A model generated the notes under the pieces. That model ran no database searches and was not told the DNA's origin. It saw only the letters and a program-made list of their open reading frames with translations. From assembly GCA_029777335.1 (NCBI GenBank), contig JAKOSN010000073.1:1-64000 (forward strand): a stretch of DNA of 64,000 nt. Reading direction: 5' to 3'. Positions 43,147 to 54,470 of the stretch are shown here, piece after piece. The stretch's first letter is position 1. Every line of letters starts with the position of its first letter. The position numbers and the translations under genes are program-made. The stretch comes from Planctomycetota bacterium. Lineage in GTDB: Bacteria > Planctomycetota > Planctomycetia > Gemmatales > Gemmataceae.

Positions 43147-44853
43147 ATGGCCAAAGATAGAACCATGATCACGCGCACTCCCTGGGTCCTGCTCCCGTGC
43201 ACCCTCCTGTTTAGTTTCACGACGGTCCAGGCCGCCGATCCGCCAAAACCAGTGAAGGTGTTCATTCTCGCCGGCCAGTCCAACATGGAAGGGCAAGCCG
43301 TCGCGGACCTTGAAGGCAAGGATTACAACAACGGCAAGGGGACTCTCAAGGCTCTTCTGAAAGATCCCGCCAGGGCCCCGCTCGTCAAGCATCTGGTAAC
43401 CGACAAGGGCAAGTGGACCATTCGCGAAGACGTCTGGGTGCGTTACCAGCGGGAGAAGCGACCGCTGCTCGCCGGTCCACTCACCATCGGCTTTGCAGTG
43501 TATGGAGGCACCCATCACTTCGGCCCGGAATTGCAGTTTGGTCACGTCGTGGGTGATCACTTCACCGAGCAGGTTCTCCTGATCAAAACCGCCTGGGGTG
43601 GCAAGAGTCTCTATCGAGACTTCCGTCCCCCCAGTTCCGGGGGCGTGGTTGGCCCCTACTACACGAAGATGCTCGCCGAGGTTCGTGAGGCGCTGGCGAA
43701 CCTGAAGACTGACTTCCCAGGGTACGCTGGCCAGGGTTACCAACTCGCCGGCTTTGTGTGGTATCAGGGGTGGAACGACGGGGTGGATCCCAAACACGCC
43801 ATTCCGGAGTACGAGCAGAACCTGGTCAACCTGATCAAGGATGTGCGCAAGGATCTCAAGGCCCCGAACCTCCCGGTGGTGGTCGGCGAGTTGACCGGCC
43901 CGTGGGTCGATGCGCCGGGGGAGTGGGCGACCCTGCGCAAGGCGCAGGCAGCTGCCACCACCCGACCCGAGTTCCGAGGGAACGTGTTATTTGTTCCCAC
44001 CCACGATTTTGTCCGCGCTGCGCAGGAGTCTCCAAACCCGGGGCACGGGCATCACGAGTTTGGTAACGCCGAGACTTACTTCCTTGTTGGCGACGCCCTT
44101 GGCAAGGGGATGCTCAAACTCGTCACGCAGCTACCCAAACGCCCCGAACCACCAAAAAGAAAGGCCGAGCCCGCCAAACCGACGTCGCACACTGTCAAAA
44201 CTCTTGAAGGTTGGACCATTCGTGTGGACGACCGCTTGCTGAAGGCTCCCAATGACGAAGTGGGCACCCGCGCCCTTCGGTTCCTTGAAGCGAAACTCCA
44301 GGATATCAAGGCGGTGGTGCCGGCGGACAAGGTCAAGAAACTCCAGGCGGTGACCATTGTGCTGGATCTGACCCACGGGGATCTCGGCCCCATGCAGTAT
44401 CACCCCGATGCGGGCTGGCTCAAGGCGAACGGCTATTCCCCAGACCTGGCCCGATGCGTCCACCTCCCTCGGGCCGCGGAGGTGGCCACCGTGCGCAACA
44501 TTCGGGAGCAACCGTGGGTGATCTTGCACGAGTTGGCCCACGCCTATCACGATCAGGTGCTTGGTTTCGAGGAACCGCGGATCAGAGAAGCGTACGAGAA
44601 ATACAAAAAAAGCGGGCGTGGTGAAAAGGCTCTCCTGTACGATGGCCGGCGCGTCAAGCACTATGCGTTGACCGACCACAAGGAGTTTTTCGCCGAGATG
44701 ACGGAGAGCTACTTCGGTGTGAATGACTTTTTCCCCTTCAACCGCGCCGAGTTGAAAGAGGCAGAACCCGCGATCTACGAACTGATGCAGTATGTCTGGG
44801 AAACTCCGCCCGCAAAGAGCCAGAAGAAAACCTCCCCCGCTGAGAAGCGCTAA
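43147..44853 (+). CDS. Secreted SGNH carbohydrate esterase fused to a zinc metallopeptidase-like domain
   Basis: A 568-residue exported protein with two enzymatic halves. After the signal peptide (ending VQAA-DP) residues 35-330 form a sialate-O-acetylesterase/CE6-like SGNH domain: the nucleophile Ser45 in LAGQSNMEG, IKTAWGGKSL, FVWYQGWND, and a C-terminal His near 299-303. A Pro/Lys-rich linker (about 330-345) leads to a domain (about 348-550) with the zinc motif HELAH (461-465) and a downstream Glu in FFAEMTESYF (about 517-520) that could be the third ligand. The first half should remove acetyl groups from glycans; the second resembles lethal-factor-like peptidases. The start could also be the ATG at 43165. 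Confidence 0.85.
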   Translation: MAKDRTMITRTPWVLLPCTLLFSFTTVQAADPPKPVKVFILAGQSNMEGQAVADLEGKDYNNGKGTLKALLKDPARAPLVKHLVTDKGKWTIREDVWVRYQREKRPLLAGPLTIGFAVYGGTHHFGPELQFGHVVGDHFTEQVLLIKTAWGGKSLYRDFRPPSSGGVVGPYYTKMLAEVREALANLKTDFPGYAGQGYQLAGFVWYQGWNDGVDPKHAIPEYEQNLVNLIKDVRKDLKAPNLPVVVGELTGPWVDAPGEWATLRKAQAAATTRPEFRGNVLFVPTHDFVRAAQESPNPGHGHHEFGNAETYFLVGDALGKGMLKLVTQLPKRPEPPKRKAEPAKPTSHTVKTLEGWTIRVDDRLLKAPNDEVGTRALRFLEAKLQDIKAVVPADKVKKLQAVTIVLDLTHGDLGPMQYHPDAGWLKANGYSPDLARCVHLPRAAEVATVRNIREQPWVILHELAHAYHDQVLGFEEPRIREAYEKYKKSGRGEKALLYDGRRVKHYALTDHKEFFAEMTESYFGVNDFFPFNRAELKEAEPAIYELMQYVWETPPAKSQKKTSPAEKR

Positions 44854-44889
44854 ACCATCCAGATCACCAGGCCACACAGAGGATTGTCC

Positions 44890-45966
44890 ATGCCACGCCA
44901 TCTCCTCTCCCGCCGCGAGTTCGTTGCCACTGCTGCGGCCGCCGTTTCTCTCCCCTGCACCCTTCGCGCCGAGAAGCCGCAGCCCAGGGACGAGCCAGTC
45001 GCGTTCTTTCTCGTCGGAGATACCCATTTTCTTGCCGACAAGGAGAACCCCACCAAACTCAACAAGCGATCCGCGACCGTGACCGCACGGCTGGTTGATT
45101 GGCTCAATAAACTCCCCGGTACAGCGATTCCCAGGGAAGCGGGCGGAGGAACGGTGCTCGCACCTCGCGGGGTCATCCACGCCGGCGACTGCATCGATAC
45201 CGGAGACAAGGCCAATGTGAAGATGCAGGAAACCGAATGGGCAGCATTCACCGACGCCTACGGCCTCACGGGGAAGGACGGCCGACTGAAGGTGCCGGTT
45301 TACGAGGTTCATGGCAACCACGATAGCCCACGGGGCGACGGCCTGGTGGTCAAGAAGATCATTGCACGCAACAAGACACGCCCGGGGGTCACGCGCACCT
45401 CCCAGAACGGGGTTCACTACTCGTGGGATTGGGGCGGAGTTCACTTCGTCAATCTCGGCATCGTTGTCGGCCAGGTGGCGAGCGTAACTCGCAAACGCCG
45501 CTATGGTCCGCTTGGCAGCCTCGATTTCCTGGTGCGCGATCTGAAGGAGAAGGTTGGCACATCGGGTAAACCAGTCGTTCTCACCCATCATGTCGATATG
45601 CTCCGCTATGCGAAACCGCTGCCGATCGAGGAGAAGAAGGCAGAGGGGATGGAGTGGGACCCGGCGGACGTGAAGGGCTTCCACGACGCCCTGAAGGGGT
45701 ACAACATCGCGGCAATTCTCTACGGCCACACCCACGCCCGAAACGTCTTCCGCTGGGACGGCTCCGCCAAACCTTCGAAAACGGGGATCCCCACGTTCAA
45801 CGTCGACAACAGCAGTCACTTCGGCGGCTCGCAGCAAGCCTTCTTCTACTTTGAAATCCACCCCGACAGGCTGATTGTCCGCGAGTACCAGACCAACAAC
45901 GCCTGGGAGACCGGAACGTGGACCCCGCAAACGTGGACCGCTCCAATCCCCGCGACCAGGAGTTAA
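44890..45966 (+). CDS. TAT-exported calcineurin-like metallophosphoesterase
   Basis: A 358-residue exported phosphoesterase. The N-terminus LLSRREFVATAAAAVSL is a twin-arginine signal. Metal-binding blocks appear in order: FLVGDTHF, IHAGDCIDTGD, EVHGNHDS, VVLTHHVD and LYGHTHARN. These bind two metals and hydrolyse phosphomonoesters or diesters. The C-terminus (TFNVDNSSHFGGSQQAFFYFEI) is a beta strand cap. The ATG has GAGG seven bases upstream; an in-frame TTG two codons earlier is less likely. It starts 36 bases after the esterase fusion and 75 bases before the glycosidase gene, so these three are probably co-transcribed. The natural substrate is unknown. Confidence 0.87.
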   Translation: MPRHLLSRREFVATAAAAVSLPCTLRAEKPQPRDEPVAFFLVGDTHFLADKENPTKLNKRSATVTARLVDWLNKLPGTAIPREAGGGTVLAPRGVIHAGDCIDTGDKANVKMQETEWAAFTDAYGLTGKDGRLKVPVYEVHGNHDSPRGDGLVVKKIIARNKTRPGVTRTSQNGVHYSWDWGGVHFVNLGIVVGQVASVTRKRRYGPLGSLDFLVRDLKEKVGTSGKPVVLTHHVDMLRYAKPLPIEEKKAEGMEWDPADVKGFHDALKGYNIAAILYGHTHARNVFRWDGSAKPSKTGIPTFNVDNSSHFGGSQQAFFYFEIHPDRLIVREYQTNNAWETGTWTPQTWTAPIPATRS

Positions 45967-46041
45967 CGTCCCCTTGGCCGAAATTCCAGGAGGCGTGCCA
46001 CGCCGCGTTCTGCACTCACAACTGGCAATACTGGAGCTCTC

Positions 46042-48588
46042 ATGCGATTGGTACGCTCCCTCCTCGCCGTACTGGCGGTTTGCAGCCTCACGATCCCGAC
46101 CGACGCGGCCGAACCGTTGCTCGCCCCGCAACCGCTCCTCGACCACGAGACATTCTGGGACAACAAGGATTGGGACTGGTACAAGGCGAATATCCCGTTC
46201 TTTGAGTGCCCGGATGCCGATCTCCAGACCACCTACTACTATCGCTGGGAGTTGCTGACCAAGCACCTCACCTACGGCTCGCCGAACAGCGGCTATTCCT
46301 TCACCGAGTTCATCGATCGGCCGTTCTGGTCCGGGGCCTACGGAGCTATTTCGTGTCCGGCAGGGCACCAACTCTACGAGGCCCGCTGGTTGCGCACTCC
46401 TCGCTACGCGCGCGACTACGCCCGCTACTGGTTTCGCACTCCCGGCGCGCAGCCACGCAACTACAGCACCTGGCTTGCGGATGGAGTGTGGGCGGTCCAT
46501 CGTGTCCATCCCAACGACGCCTTCCTGATCGATCTCCTTCCTGACCTCAAGAAAAACTACCACGGCTGGGAGGTGCGCCATTTCGTCCCGGAGGTAGGAC
46601 TGTTCTGGCAAACCGGGCACGACGACGGGATGGAATTCAACATCAACAGCCGGCAAACCAAAGACATCCTGCGCGGGGCACCGGGTTACCGACCAACGCT
46701 CAACGCCTACCTGTGGGCCGACGCCCTGGCGATTGCGCGCGTCGCCGAGCTGGCGGGCGAGAAGGCGACCGCCGACGTCTATCGCGTGAAGGCAGCCCAG
46801 CTCAAGGAGAACCTCCAGAAGAAACTCTGGGATCCCAAACGACACTTCTTCTTCCCCCTGTCCCAGCGGGACGAGGAGGCCGACGGCTTCAAGGTCAAGG
46901 CACTGTCACTCACCCATCAAACCGGCCGCTACGCAGGGAGCGAATACGGCCGTGAGTTGATTGGCTATGTCCCCTGGCAATTCTCGCTGCCGGACAGCGG
47001 GAAAGGCTACGAGGTGGCGTGGAAGAAATTGATGGACAGAGATGGCTTCGCCGCCCCCTTTGGCCCGACCACGGTGGAGCGCAAGGATCCGATGTTTCTG
47101 CTCAAGAAAACCTGCTGCTGGTGGAGCGGACAGTCGTGGCCGTACGCCACCAGCCAAACGCTCAAGGCGCTGGCGAACCTCCTCCAGGGTTACGAGCAGA
47201 ATACGATCACCAAAACCGAATACGTGAAGTTGCTGACCACCTTCGCAAAGACGCACCGAAAGAACGGCAAACCCTACCTGGCCGAGGCGTGCCACCCGGA
47301 TACCGGCTCGTTCGAGGGCCACGACGGGTATAACCACAGCGAACATTACTTCCACTCGTCCTTCAACGATCTCGTCATCACGGGACTCGTCGGCATCTGT
47401 CCGCGCGACGACGACACCCTGGAAGTAAAACCCCTGGCTCCCGAGGACTGGGCGTACTTTGCTCTCGATAGCGTACCCTATCGCGGACACCTCCTCAGTG
47501 TCCTCTGGGACCGCGACGGCACCCGCTACAAGCGTGGGAAGGGTTTGAAACTCTACGCGGATGGGAAGGAAATCGCTGCTTCTCCAACGCTCGCCCCGCT
47601 CAAAGCCAAACTCTCTGCGCGGGCACAGGCGCCTCTGCCCGCGAGCACTCCCGTCAACTTTGCCGTGAACAACGACGGCACCTATTTCCCTCGAATCTCC
47701 GCCACGTATGCGCATCCACGAACCTCGATTGCGAAGCTGACCGACGGCAACTACTGGTATCATCGCGACCCGCCCAACCGCTGGACCTGCGAGGGTTCTC
47801 CCCATGCCAGCGATTCGGTCGTCGTTGATTTCGGCACCAAACGGACGGTTCACACAGCCAAGCTGTACTTCCTTGAGGACAACAGGGGCGTTGTTCCGCC
47901 AACAAAAGTGCAGCTCGATTACTGGGACGGCAAGGAGTGGAAAGCGATCCCAGGAGCGATCCCTACCCCGGAGAAACCAACGGGGCGACGCGCCAATGTC
48001 ATCCGTTTCCCCACCCTGACGACAACCAGGGTGCGTGCGGTCTTCCAGCATGCCACGCGGGGCAAGACCGGGATGACCGAGTTCGAGGTGTGGGGCGACG
48101 CTCGGTTGCCACTCGATACTCCTCCTCACCCGACGGGGAACCTCGCCTACAATCCGGGGGATCGACCCTTCCCAAAGGCCAGTGCCTCCTATGCAGATCG
48201 ATTTGGAGGCAAACCTGCGCTGGCCATCGATGGGAAGACCAATTTCCTCCCCACGCCCACCAATCGCTGGACCAGCTACGAATCCCCTCACGAATCGGAC
48301 TGGCTCGAAGTGGACTTCGGCGCGGAGAAGACGTTTACGCGCATCGAACTCGCCATCTACGACGATCGCGGGGGTGTGCAGCCCCCCAGCCGTTACGACA
48401 TCGAATACTGGGAGGGGAAAGCATGGCAGCCGGTGAAGAACGCCCGCAAATCCCCGGAAAAACCGACAGGAAGTGAGTTCAACGAGGTGCGGTTCGATCC
48501 GGTCAAGGCAAGCAAGGTTCGGGTGGTCTTCACACACGCGGGGAAGGCACGAAGCGGAGTTTCCGAACTTCTCATCTGGAATGACTGA
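46042..48588 (+). CDS. Secreted (alpha/alpha)6 glycosidase with two discoidin domains
   Basis: An 848-residue exported enzyme. After the signal peptide (DAA-EP) the catalytic part (about 30-510) has the look of the MGH1/GH63-like (alpha/alpha)6-barrel group: LQTTYYYRWELLTKHL, DDGMEFNIN, LNAYLWADALAIARVAELAG, KKTCCWWSGQSWPYATSQTLKAL and SFEGHDGYNHSEHYFHSSFNDLVITGL. Candidate acids are in DDGME and in EACHPDTGSFEG. Residues about 545-690 and 700-848 are two F5/8-type C (discoidin) domains sharing NRWT, VDFG, NRGVVPP/DRGGVQPP and WDGKEWK/WEGKAWQ. They probably bind glycan. Substrate unknown. GGAG lies five bases before the ATG. Confidence 0.85.
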   Translation: MRLVRSLLAVLAVCSLTIPTDAAEPLLAPQPLLDHETFWDNKDWDWYKANIPFFECPDADLQTTYYYRWELLTKHLTYGSPNSGYSFTEFIDRPFWSGAYGAISCPAGHQLYEARWLRTPRYARDYARYWFRTPGAQPRNYSTWLADGVWAVHRVHPNDAFLIDLLPDLKKNYHGWEVRHFVPEVGLFWQTGHDDGMEFNINSRQTKDILRGAPGYRPTLNAYLWADALAIARVAELAGEKATADVYRVKAAQLKENLQKKLWDPKRHFFFPLSQRDEEADGFKVKALSLTHQTGRYAGSEYGRELIGYVPWQFSLPDSGKGYEVAWKKLMDRDGFAAPFGPTTVERKDPMFLLKKTCCWWSGQSWPYATSQTLKALANLLQGYEQNTITKTEYVKLLTTFAKTHRKNGKPYLAEACHPDTGSFEGHDGYNHSEHYFHSSFNDLVITGLVGICPRDDDTLEVKPLAPEDWAYFALDSVPYRGHLLSVLWDRDGTRYKRGKGLKLYADGKEIAASPTLAPLKAKLSARAQAPLPASTPVNFAVNNDGTYFPRISATYAHPRTSIAKLTDGNYWYHRDPPNRWTCEGSPHASDSVVVDFGTKRTVHTAKLYFLEDNRGVVPPTKVQLDYWDGKEWKAIPGAIPTPEKPTGRRANVIRFPTLTTTRVRAVFQHATRGKTGMTEFEVWGDARLPLDTPPHPTGNLAYNPGDRPFPKASASYADRFGGKPALAIDGKTNFLPTPTNRWTSYESPHESDWLEVDFGAEKTFTRIELAIYDDRGGVQPPSRYDIEYWEGKAWQPVKNARKSPEKPTGSEFNEVRFDPVKASKVRVVFTHAGKARSGVSELLIWND

Positions 48589-48646
48589 GTTTCGTTCCGG
48601 GCAGAGTTCGAGAGGTTGCCCCCACAGAGCAATCGGGAGAATGGTC

Positions 48647-49702
48647 ATGGTTGAGAACGGGCGCGTTTGTTTCCGAACCCTCCTCCCCCTGGCCCTGCTG
48701 TTCGCACCAGCGTGGAGCGTGGGGAGTGCTCAGGATCTCTCGAAAACCCCGCTACCCGAGGGGTTGGTCGCCAAGGACACGGTCCCTGCCTCCGCCGCGG
48801 TGGTTTGCTTTCTGGAAGGGCCGGCGGTCGATGCCGAGGGCAATGTGTTTTTCAGCGACATCGCCGGCAATCGCATCCTGAAGAGGGACCCGAAAGGAGT
48901 GATCACCACGTTCCGTTCCGATAGTGGCCGCACCAATGGCAATTACTTCGATGCTCAGGGGCGACTGATCAGTTGTGAAGGGAGCGAGCAAGGCCCAGGT
49001 CGCCGTCGCGTCGTCCGCACCGATATGAAAACCGGCAAGGTGACCGTACTGACCGAGCGCTACGAGGGCAAACGTTACAACAGCCCCAACGATTGCTGCG
49101 TGGATGCCAAGGGACGCATCTGGTTCACCGATCCGCGCTATGGCGCTGATCGGACCGATCTGGAGATGGACGTCGAGGGAGTCTATCGCATTGACCCTAA
49201 CGGGAAGGTGAAACGGCTGCTGACGCAGAAGGAAATCCAGCGACCCAACGGCATCGCCATCTCACCAGACGACAGGATTCTGTACGTGGTCGACAGTCAT
49301 CAGCAGGAAGGGGGCAACCGCAAGATCTGGGCGTTCGATCTTGGTGCCGACGGTTCACTGTCCAGACAGCGCGTGGTCTACGACTTTGGGAAGGGGCGTG
49401 GCGGCGATGGCATGCGTGTCGATCGGAACGGCAATCTCTGGGTGGCAGCGGGTATCAACAAACCACGTGGCAACCCCGGAGAATCGCTCGACGTCCCCGC
49501 GGGGGTTTATGTGATCTCCCCCAAAGGCAAGCTGCTCGGACGCATCCCCATTCCAGAAGATCTCATCACCAACGTGGCGTTCGGTGGATCGGGGCGCAAA
49601 ACACTCTATGTGACCGCGGGCAAGACCCTGTATCGCTTCCCGGTCAACGTCTCGGGCCACGCGGTCTACCCTCCCCTGGAGCGCAAAGCAGAACCACGCT
49701 GA
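48647..49702 (+). CDS. Secreted SMP-30/gluconolactonase-like protein
   Basis: A 351-residue exported six-bladed propeller of the SMP-30/LRE family (lactone hydrolases). The signal peptide is about 1-29 (VGSAQD). Propeller strands with family motifs are FLEGPAVDAEGNVFFSDI, GNYFDAQGRLISCEGSEQGPGRR, YNSPNDCCVDAKGRIWFTDPRY, RPNGIAISPDDRILYVVDS and GDGMRVDRNGNLWVAAG. The metal ligands Glu, Asn and Asp are present in EGPA, SPND and VVDS. It may open aldonolactones formed by sugar dehydrogenases. I chose the second of two close ATGs, six bases after GGGAGA. It follows the glycosidase by 58 bases. Confidence 0.87.
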   Translation: MVENGRVCFRTLLPLALLFAPAWSVGSAQDLSKTPLPEGLVAKDTVPASAAVVCFLEGPAVDAEGNVFFSDIAGNRILKRDPKGVITTFRSDSGRTNGNYFDAQGRLISCEGSEQGPGRRRVVRTDMKTGKVTVLTERYEGKRYNSPNDCCVDAKGRIWFTDPRYGADRTDLEMDVEGVYRIDPNGKVKRLLTQKEIQRPNGIAISPDDRILYVVDSHQQEGGNRKIWAFDLGADGSLSRQRVVYDFGKGRGGDGMRVDRNGNLWVAAGINKPRGNPGESLDVPAGVYVISPKGKLLGRIPIPEDLITNVAFGGSGRKTLYVTAGKTLYRFPVNVSGHAVYPPLERKAEPR

Positions 49703-49806
49703 AGGAACATTCGTGGCGGCGCAGAAGGCCCACGCGTGGGTGGGGTAGGAAGGCAAGTTGGACGATCCGTGGTCATACCCCTGGAGAGCTTGCCTTCTCA
49801 ATTCGG

Positions 49807-51213
49807 TCACTTCTTCTTCGTCGCTTCAGGCGTCGAGATATACTTGCCAGCCCATTCAAAAAAGGTCGGGAAATTGGGGGTGTTGGTATGACCCCCACTA
49901 TGTTGCCTCCAGGCCAGTTCACCGCCGAGGAGGGTATCGACCGCGGGCATCTTGTCGGTCAGGTAGTTGCCGGGCGTACCGAGGTCCTTCTTACCCAGGA
50001 GGCGATACACGGGACCTGCCAGCACCGCGGCCATGAAACTGCCGTGGGCATCGACCCAGTTGGGATCGCCCTTCTCCGGAATGCCGTAGCTGATCAGGCA
50101 CAGGCGGGGAGCGCACAGAGCAATCAATTCATGTTGATCGACGGGGAGGTCAGCCGCCGTTTTCTTGCCGAAGGTCGAGTCTTCAGCGGCATATTTCAGG
50201 AAGTTGCCGGCCATCCAGTGGTACTCCCCACGGCCGGCCAGGTTTTCCAGAAGCTCGCCAAAATCGCGTCGAAACAACTTGGCGCCCCCTGCGCCGGATG
50301 AGGCGACGAACCCCGCCGCAATCCGCGTATCGAAGGCAGTGGCGACCAGGGCCGCCTTGCCGTAACGCGATACGCCGGTAATGCACACCTTCTTCGGATC
50401 AACTCCCGACTCCCTGGTCCCTTCAAAATAATCAATGAGCCGACCCAGGCCCCAGGCCCAGGCGCGCAACGCTCCCCAGTCCTCGGGGCTGCGCGGCTGT
50501 CCCTTGTTGGTCAGACCAATAATCCCTTCGCGAAGCCGGCTATTGTCTCCCTGGATGCTGTTGGGGCTGATCGTCCCATATCCCCAGCCCTTGTTGAGCG
50601 CCTGCTGGGTCCAGGAGTTTGGTCCACCTCGACTGGACCCAAACCCGAAGTCGAACTGAATGATGATCGGCACGGGGCCCGAGGCATCCTTGGGGACGGT
50701 GTAACTGGCCTGAATGGCGACCTTGATCTTGGGAAAGGCGCTGTTGTCGACGTTGCCGACCAGCGTTCGGGTGATCGTCGCAATCCCACCGCTCTTGCCC
50801 TCAGTGGTTTTCGTCACCTCCCACTTCACCCTGGGAACCTTTTTCGGAATCCGTCCGTAGACCTCGCGCTCAAAGTCCTCGACAATTTCGGCGCGGCGTT
50901 TGGACCACTGGTCGGCAGACTTCACCTTGTCGCCATTCTTGAAGGTCATGAGGTCTGGCAAGCTGTCCTTGAAGCGGTTGGCGGTCGCCTCACTGGAGGT
51001 GTCTCTCCCACCCCCGCTGCGTCCAGGCCGCATCTTTTTGATGCCCAGTCTGGTGAGCATGTGCTGATAGTCATCGTAGTCGGCAGGAATGAAATCCGGC
51101 AGCTTGCCTCCTCCCCTGGGACCCTGGCCGAAGGAGGAGGTGCACGACAGCAGCACACCGAAAAGGACCACGGTTAGCCGCGCAACGTACCGTGTGAACG
51201 GATTCTCGAACAT
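49807..51213 (-). CDS. Secreted CE15-type glucuronoyl esterase
   Basis: A 468-residue exported alpha/beta hydrolase matching carbohydrate esterase family 15, which cleaves esters between 4-O-methyl-glucuronic acid of xylan and lignin alcohols. The signal peptide is about 1-30 (SFGQ). CE15 marks are VYGRIPKKVP (about 119-128), FDFGFGSSRG, the nucleophile Ser282 in ITGVSRYGKAAL, APRLCLISYG, NWVDAHGSFMAA, and the catalytic His in RQHSGGHTNTPNFPTFFEWA (His438 or His442). A linker rich in Gly/Arg (about 62-75) precedes the catalytic part. The start has AAGGGAATC directly upstream. The neighbouring double esterase and the distal GH10 fit the same substrate. Confidence 0.85.
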   Translation of the reverse strand: MFENPFTRYVARLTVVLFGVLLSCTSSFGQGPRGGGKLPDFIPADYDDYQHMLTRLGIKKMRPGRSGGGRDTSSEATANRFKDSLPDLMTFKNGDKVKSADQWSKRRAEIVEDFEREVYGRIPKKVPRVKWEVTKTTEGKSGGIATITRTLVGNVDNSAFPKIKVAIQASYTVPKDASGPVPIIIQFDFGFGSSRGGPNSWTQQALNKGWGYGTISPNSIQGDNSRLREGIIGLTNKGQPRSPEDWGALRAWAWGLGRLIDYFEGTRESGVDPKKVCITGVSRYGKAALVATAFDTRIAAGFVASSGAGGAKLFRRDFGELLENLAGRGEYHWMAGNFLKYAAEDSTFGKKTAADLPVDQHELIALCAPRLCLISYGIPEKGDPNWVDAHGSFMAAVLAGPVYRLLGKKDLGTPGNYLTDKMPAVDTLLGGELAWRQHSGGHTNTPNFPTFFEWAGKYISTPEATKKK

Positions 51214-51763
51214 GATTCCCTTCCCGAACAGGTTGAAGAGATGGCACCTCGGCAACTGTTGCGGCTCAGCCACCGCTCGGCCCTGGACCGAGATCGCCAC
51301 ACCGAAATGGTGCAAGACCGCCTGATTCTATCGAAACGCCACGCGCCCGCAAGAAAATACCAGACAACGACGGTGGATTGGCATTTTGACGCACAAACTG
51401 CGGGATGTGGACTTCCGGTTTGCTGAACAGCTCCAGGGCGAGGTCGACGGTGTAGGGTGCGACCTCGCCGAGCTGAGAGCGGCGTGGAGGGGTTGAATGG
51501 GGAGGTGACCTGCGCAACATCGGCACGTCGCGCTCGGCTACCACACACCTTCCGTGAGAGCAATGGTGTCTTGAAACGGACAAAAAAGGAGCAGCGGCCA
51601 CACGGTCGACCGCGCTCGCGAACATTCTCAGTGGTGTCGGACCATTGTCAGTAAACCAACGCTCCTCGTTGAGGCTTTCCCACCTGGAGCGGGTCTGTAG
51701 GTCCCAACCTCCTGCCTGGGAGGAGCGTCCTCGTCGGTGGTATGCGTTAGAGGTGCCCGCTCT
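51214..51763. other. 550-base gap with competing inverted repeats
   Basis: No gene is supported. GGCGAGGTCG (51437-51446) pairs with CGACCTCGCC (51460-51469), extended by CAGCT/AGCTG outside. Nearer the double-esterase stop, ACGCTCCTC (51659-51667) pairs with GAGGAGCGT (51720-51728), while CCTCC (51708-51712) can instead pair with GGAGG (51719-51723), so the two stems exclude each other. The gap contains the end of one minus-strand transcript and the promoter of the CE15 gene. Confidence 0.4.
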
Positions 51764-53788
<2,025 letters not shown>

Positions 53789-54274
53789 CTAGTTACCGCG
53801 TTGAGCACCACTGCCCCCCGCCGGTTTGGGTCGCTCGCTGAGACGTGCCTTTGCCACAGCCAGGTTGTCGATCAGACGCCGCAGGCCATCGATCAACCCC
53901 CGCGCCTCCTCTTCGGAAAAGCCCGCCAGCATCTGCTGGCGAATCGGCTCACTCGTCTTCCAGAATCGCTCGAACAGGCGTCGTCCCTTGGCGGTAAGGG
54001 TGACGAGGCGCGCCCGATTGTCTTCGGGATGTCGCGTGCGGGCCACCAGGCCACGACCTTCGAGGAGCACCAACATGGCCCGAATCGTGCTGGGATCCGA
54101 CGAAGCACGGCGAGCCAGTTCTTGCTGCATGATCGCATCCTGTTCCGCCAAACACGCGAGCAAGACAAACTGATCAGCAGTCACTCCATACCGGGAAAAG
54201 TGCGCGTCCGAGACGCGGTGCATGCCGAAGTATGCGGCACGGAGGAGACGCGGCAGTTCGCTACTGTGGTTCAT
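53789..54274 (-). CDS. MarR-family transcriptional regulator
   Basis: A 161-residue winged-helix repressor. The wHTH spans about 38-105: VTADQFVLLACLAEQDAIMQQELARRASSDPSTIRAMLVLLEGRGLVARTRHPEDNRARLVTLTAKGRRLF. The last part with DNRAR is the wing. The ATG at 54274 gives a typical MarR length and leaves the palindrome at 54296-54311 upstream as an operator; an in-frame ATG at 54310 would place it inside the gene. It diverges from the DevC-like exporter operon, which it probably represses until an antimicrobial or metabolite ligand binds. Confidence 0.9.
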   Translation of the reverse strand: MNHSSELPRLLRAAYFGMHRVSDAHFSRYGVTADQFVLLACLAEQDAIMQQELARRASSDPSTIRAMLVLLEGRGLVARTRHPEDNRARLVTLTAKGRRLFERFWKTSEPIRQQMLAGFSEEEARGLIDGLRRLIDNLAVAKARLSERPKPAGGSGAQRGN

Positions 54275-54295
54275 GATCACTGGTGACAGGCAAAC

Positions 54296-54311
54296 AATAT
54301 GTATACGCATT
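54296..54311. promoter_or_regulatory. Candidate MarR operator 1
   Basis: AATATGTATACGCATT is an imperfect 16-base palindrome 22 bases upstream of the marR start, overlapping the likely promoter. Together with flanking bases it shares the pattern AAACA-AT-rich-TGT-ATAC with the second site at 54455, which suggests that one protein binds both. Confidence 0.45.
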
Positions 54312-54454
54312 AACTTCGGCCATCTTACCTCACCGAGAGCCAACGTCAACGGAAGAATCTGTTTGGCGATCTCCCAGGCGATGAACCGCTCCTGTTCGCG
54401 GCAGAACACTCTCCCCTCTCGTCCAGGGATGGTGCCACTGGCGAATCTCAACAC

Positions 54455-54470
54455 ATAAACATTTGTTTAT
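54455..54470. promoter_or_regulatory. Candidate MarR operator 2
   Basis: ATAAACA-TT-TGTTTAT is a perfect 16-base palindrome in a GC-rich genome, between the divergent marR and exporter genes, about 180 bases from the marR start and 425 bases from the exporter start. Its length and AT content are typical of MarR sites. Confidence 0.5.
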
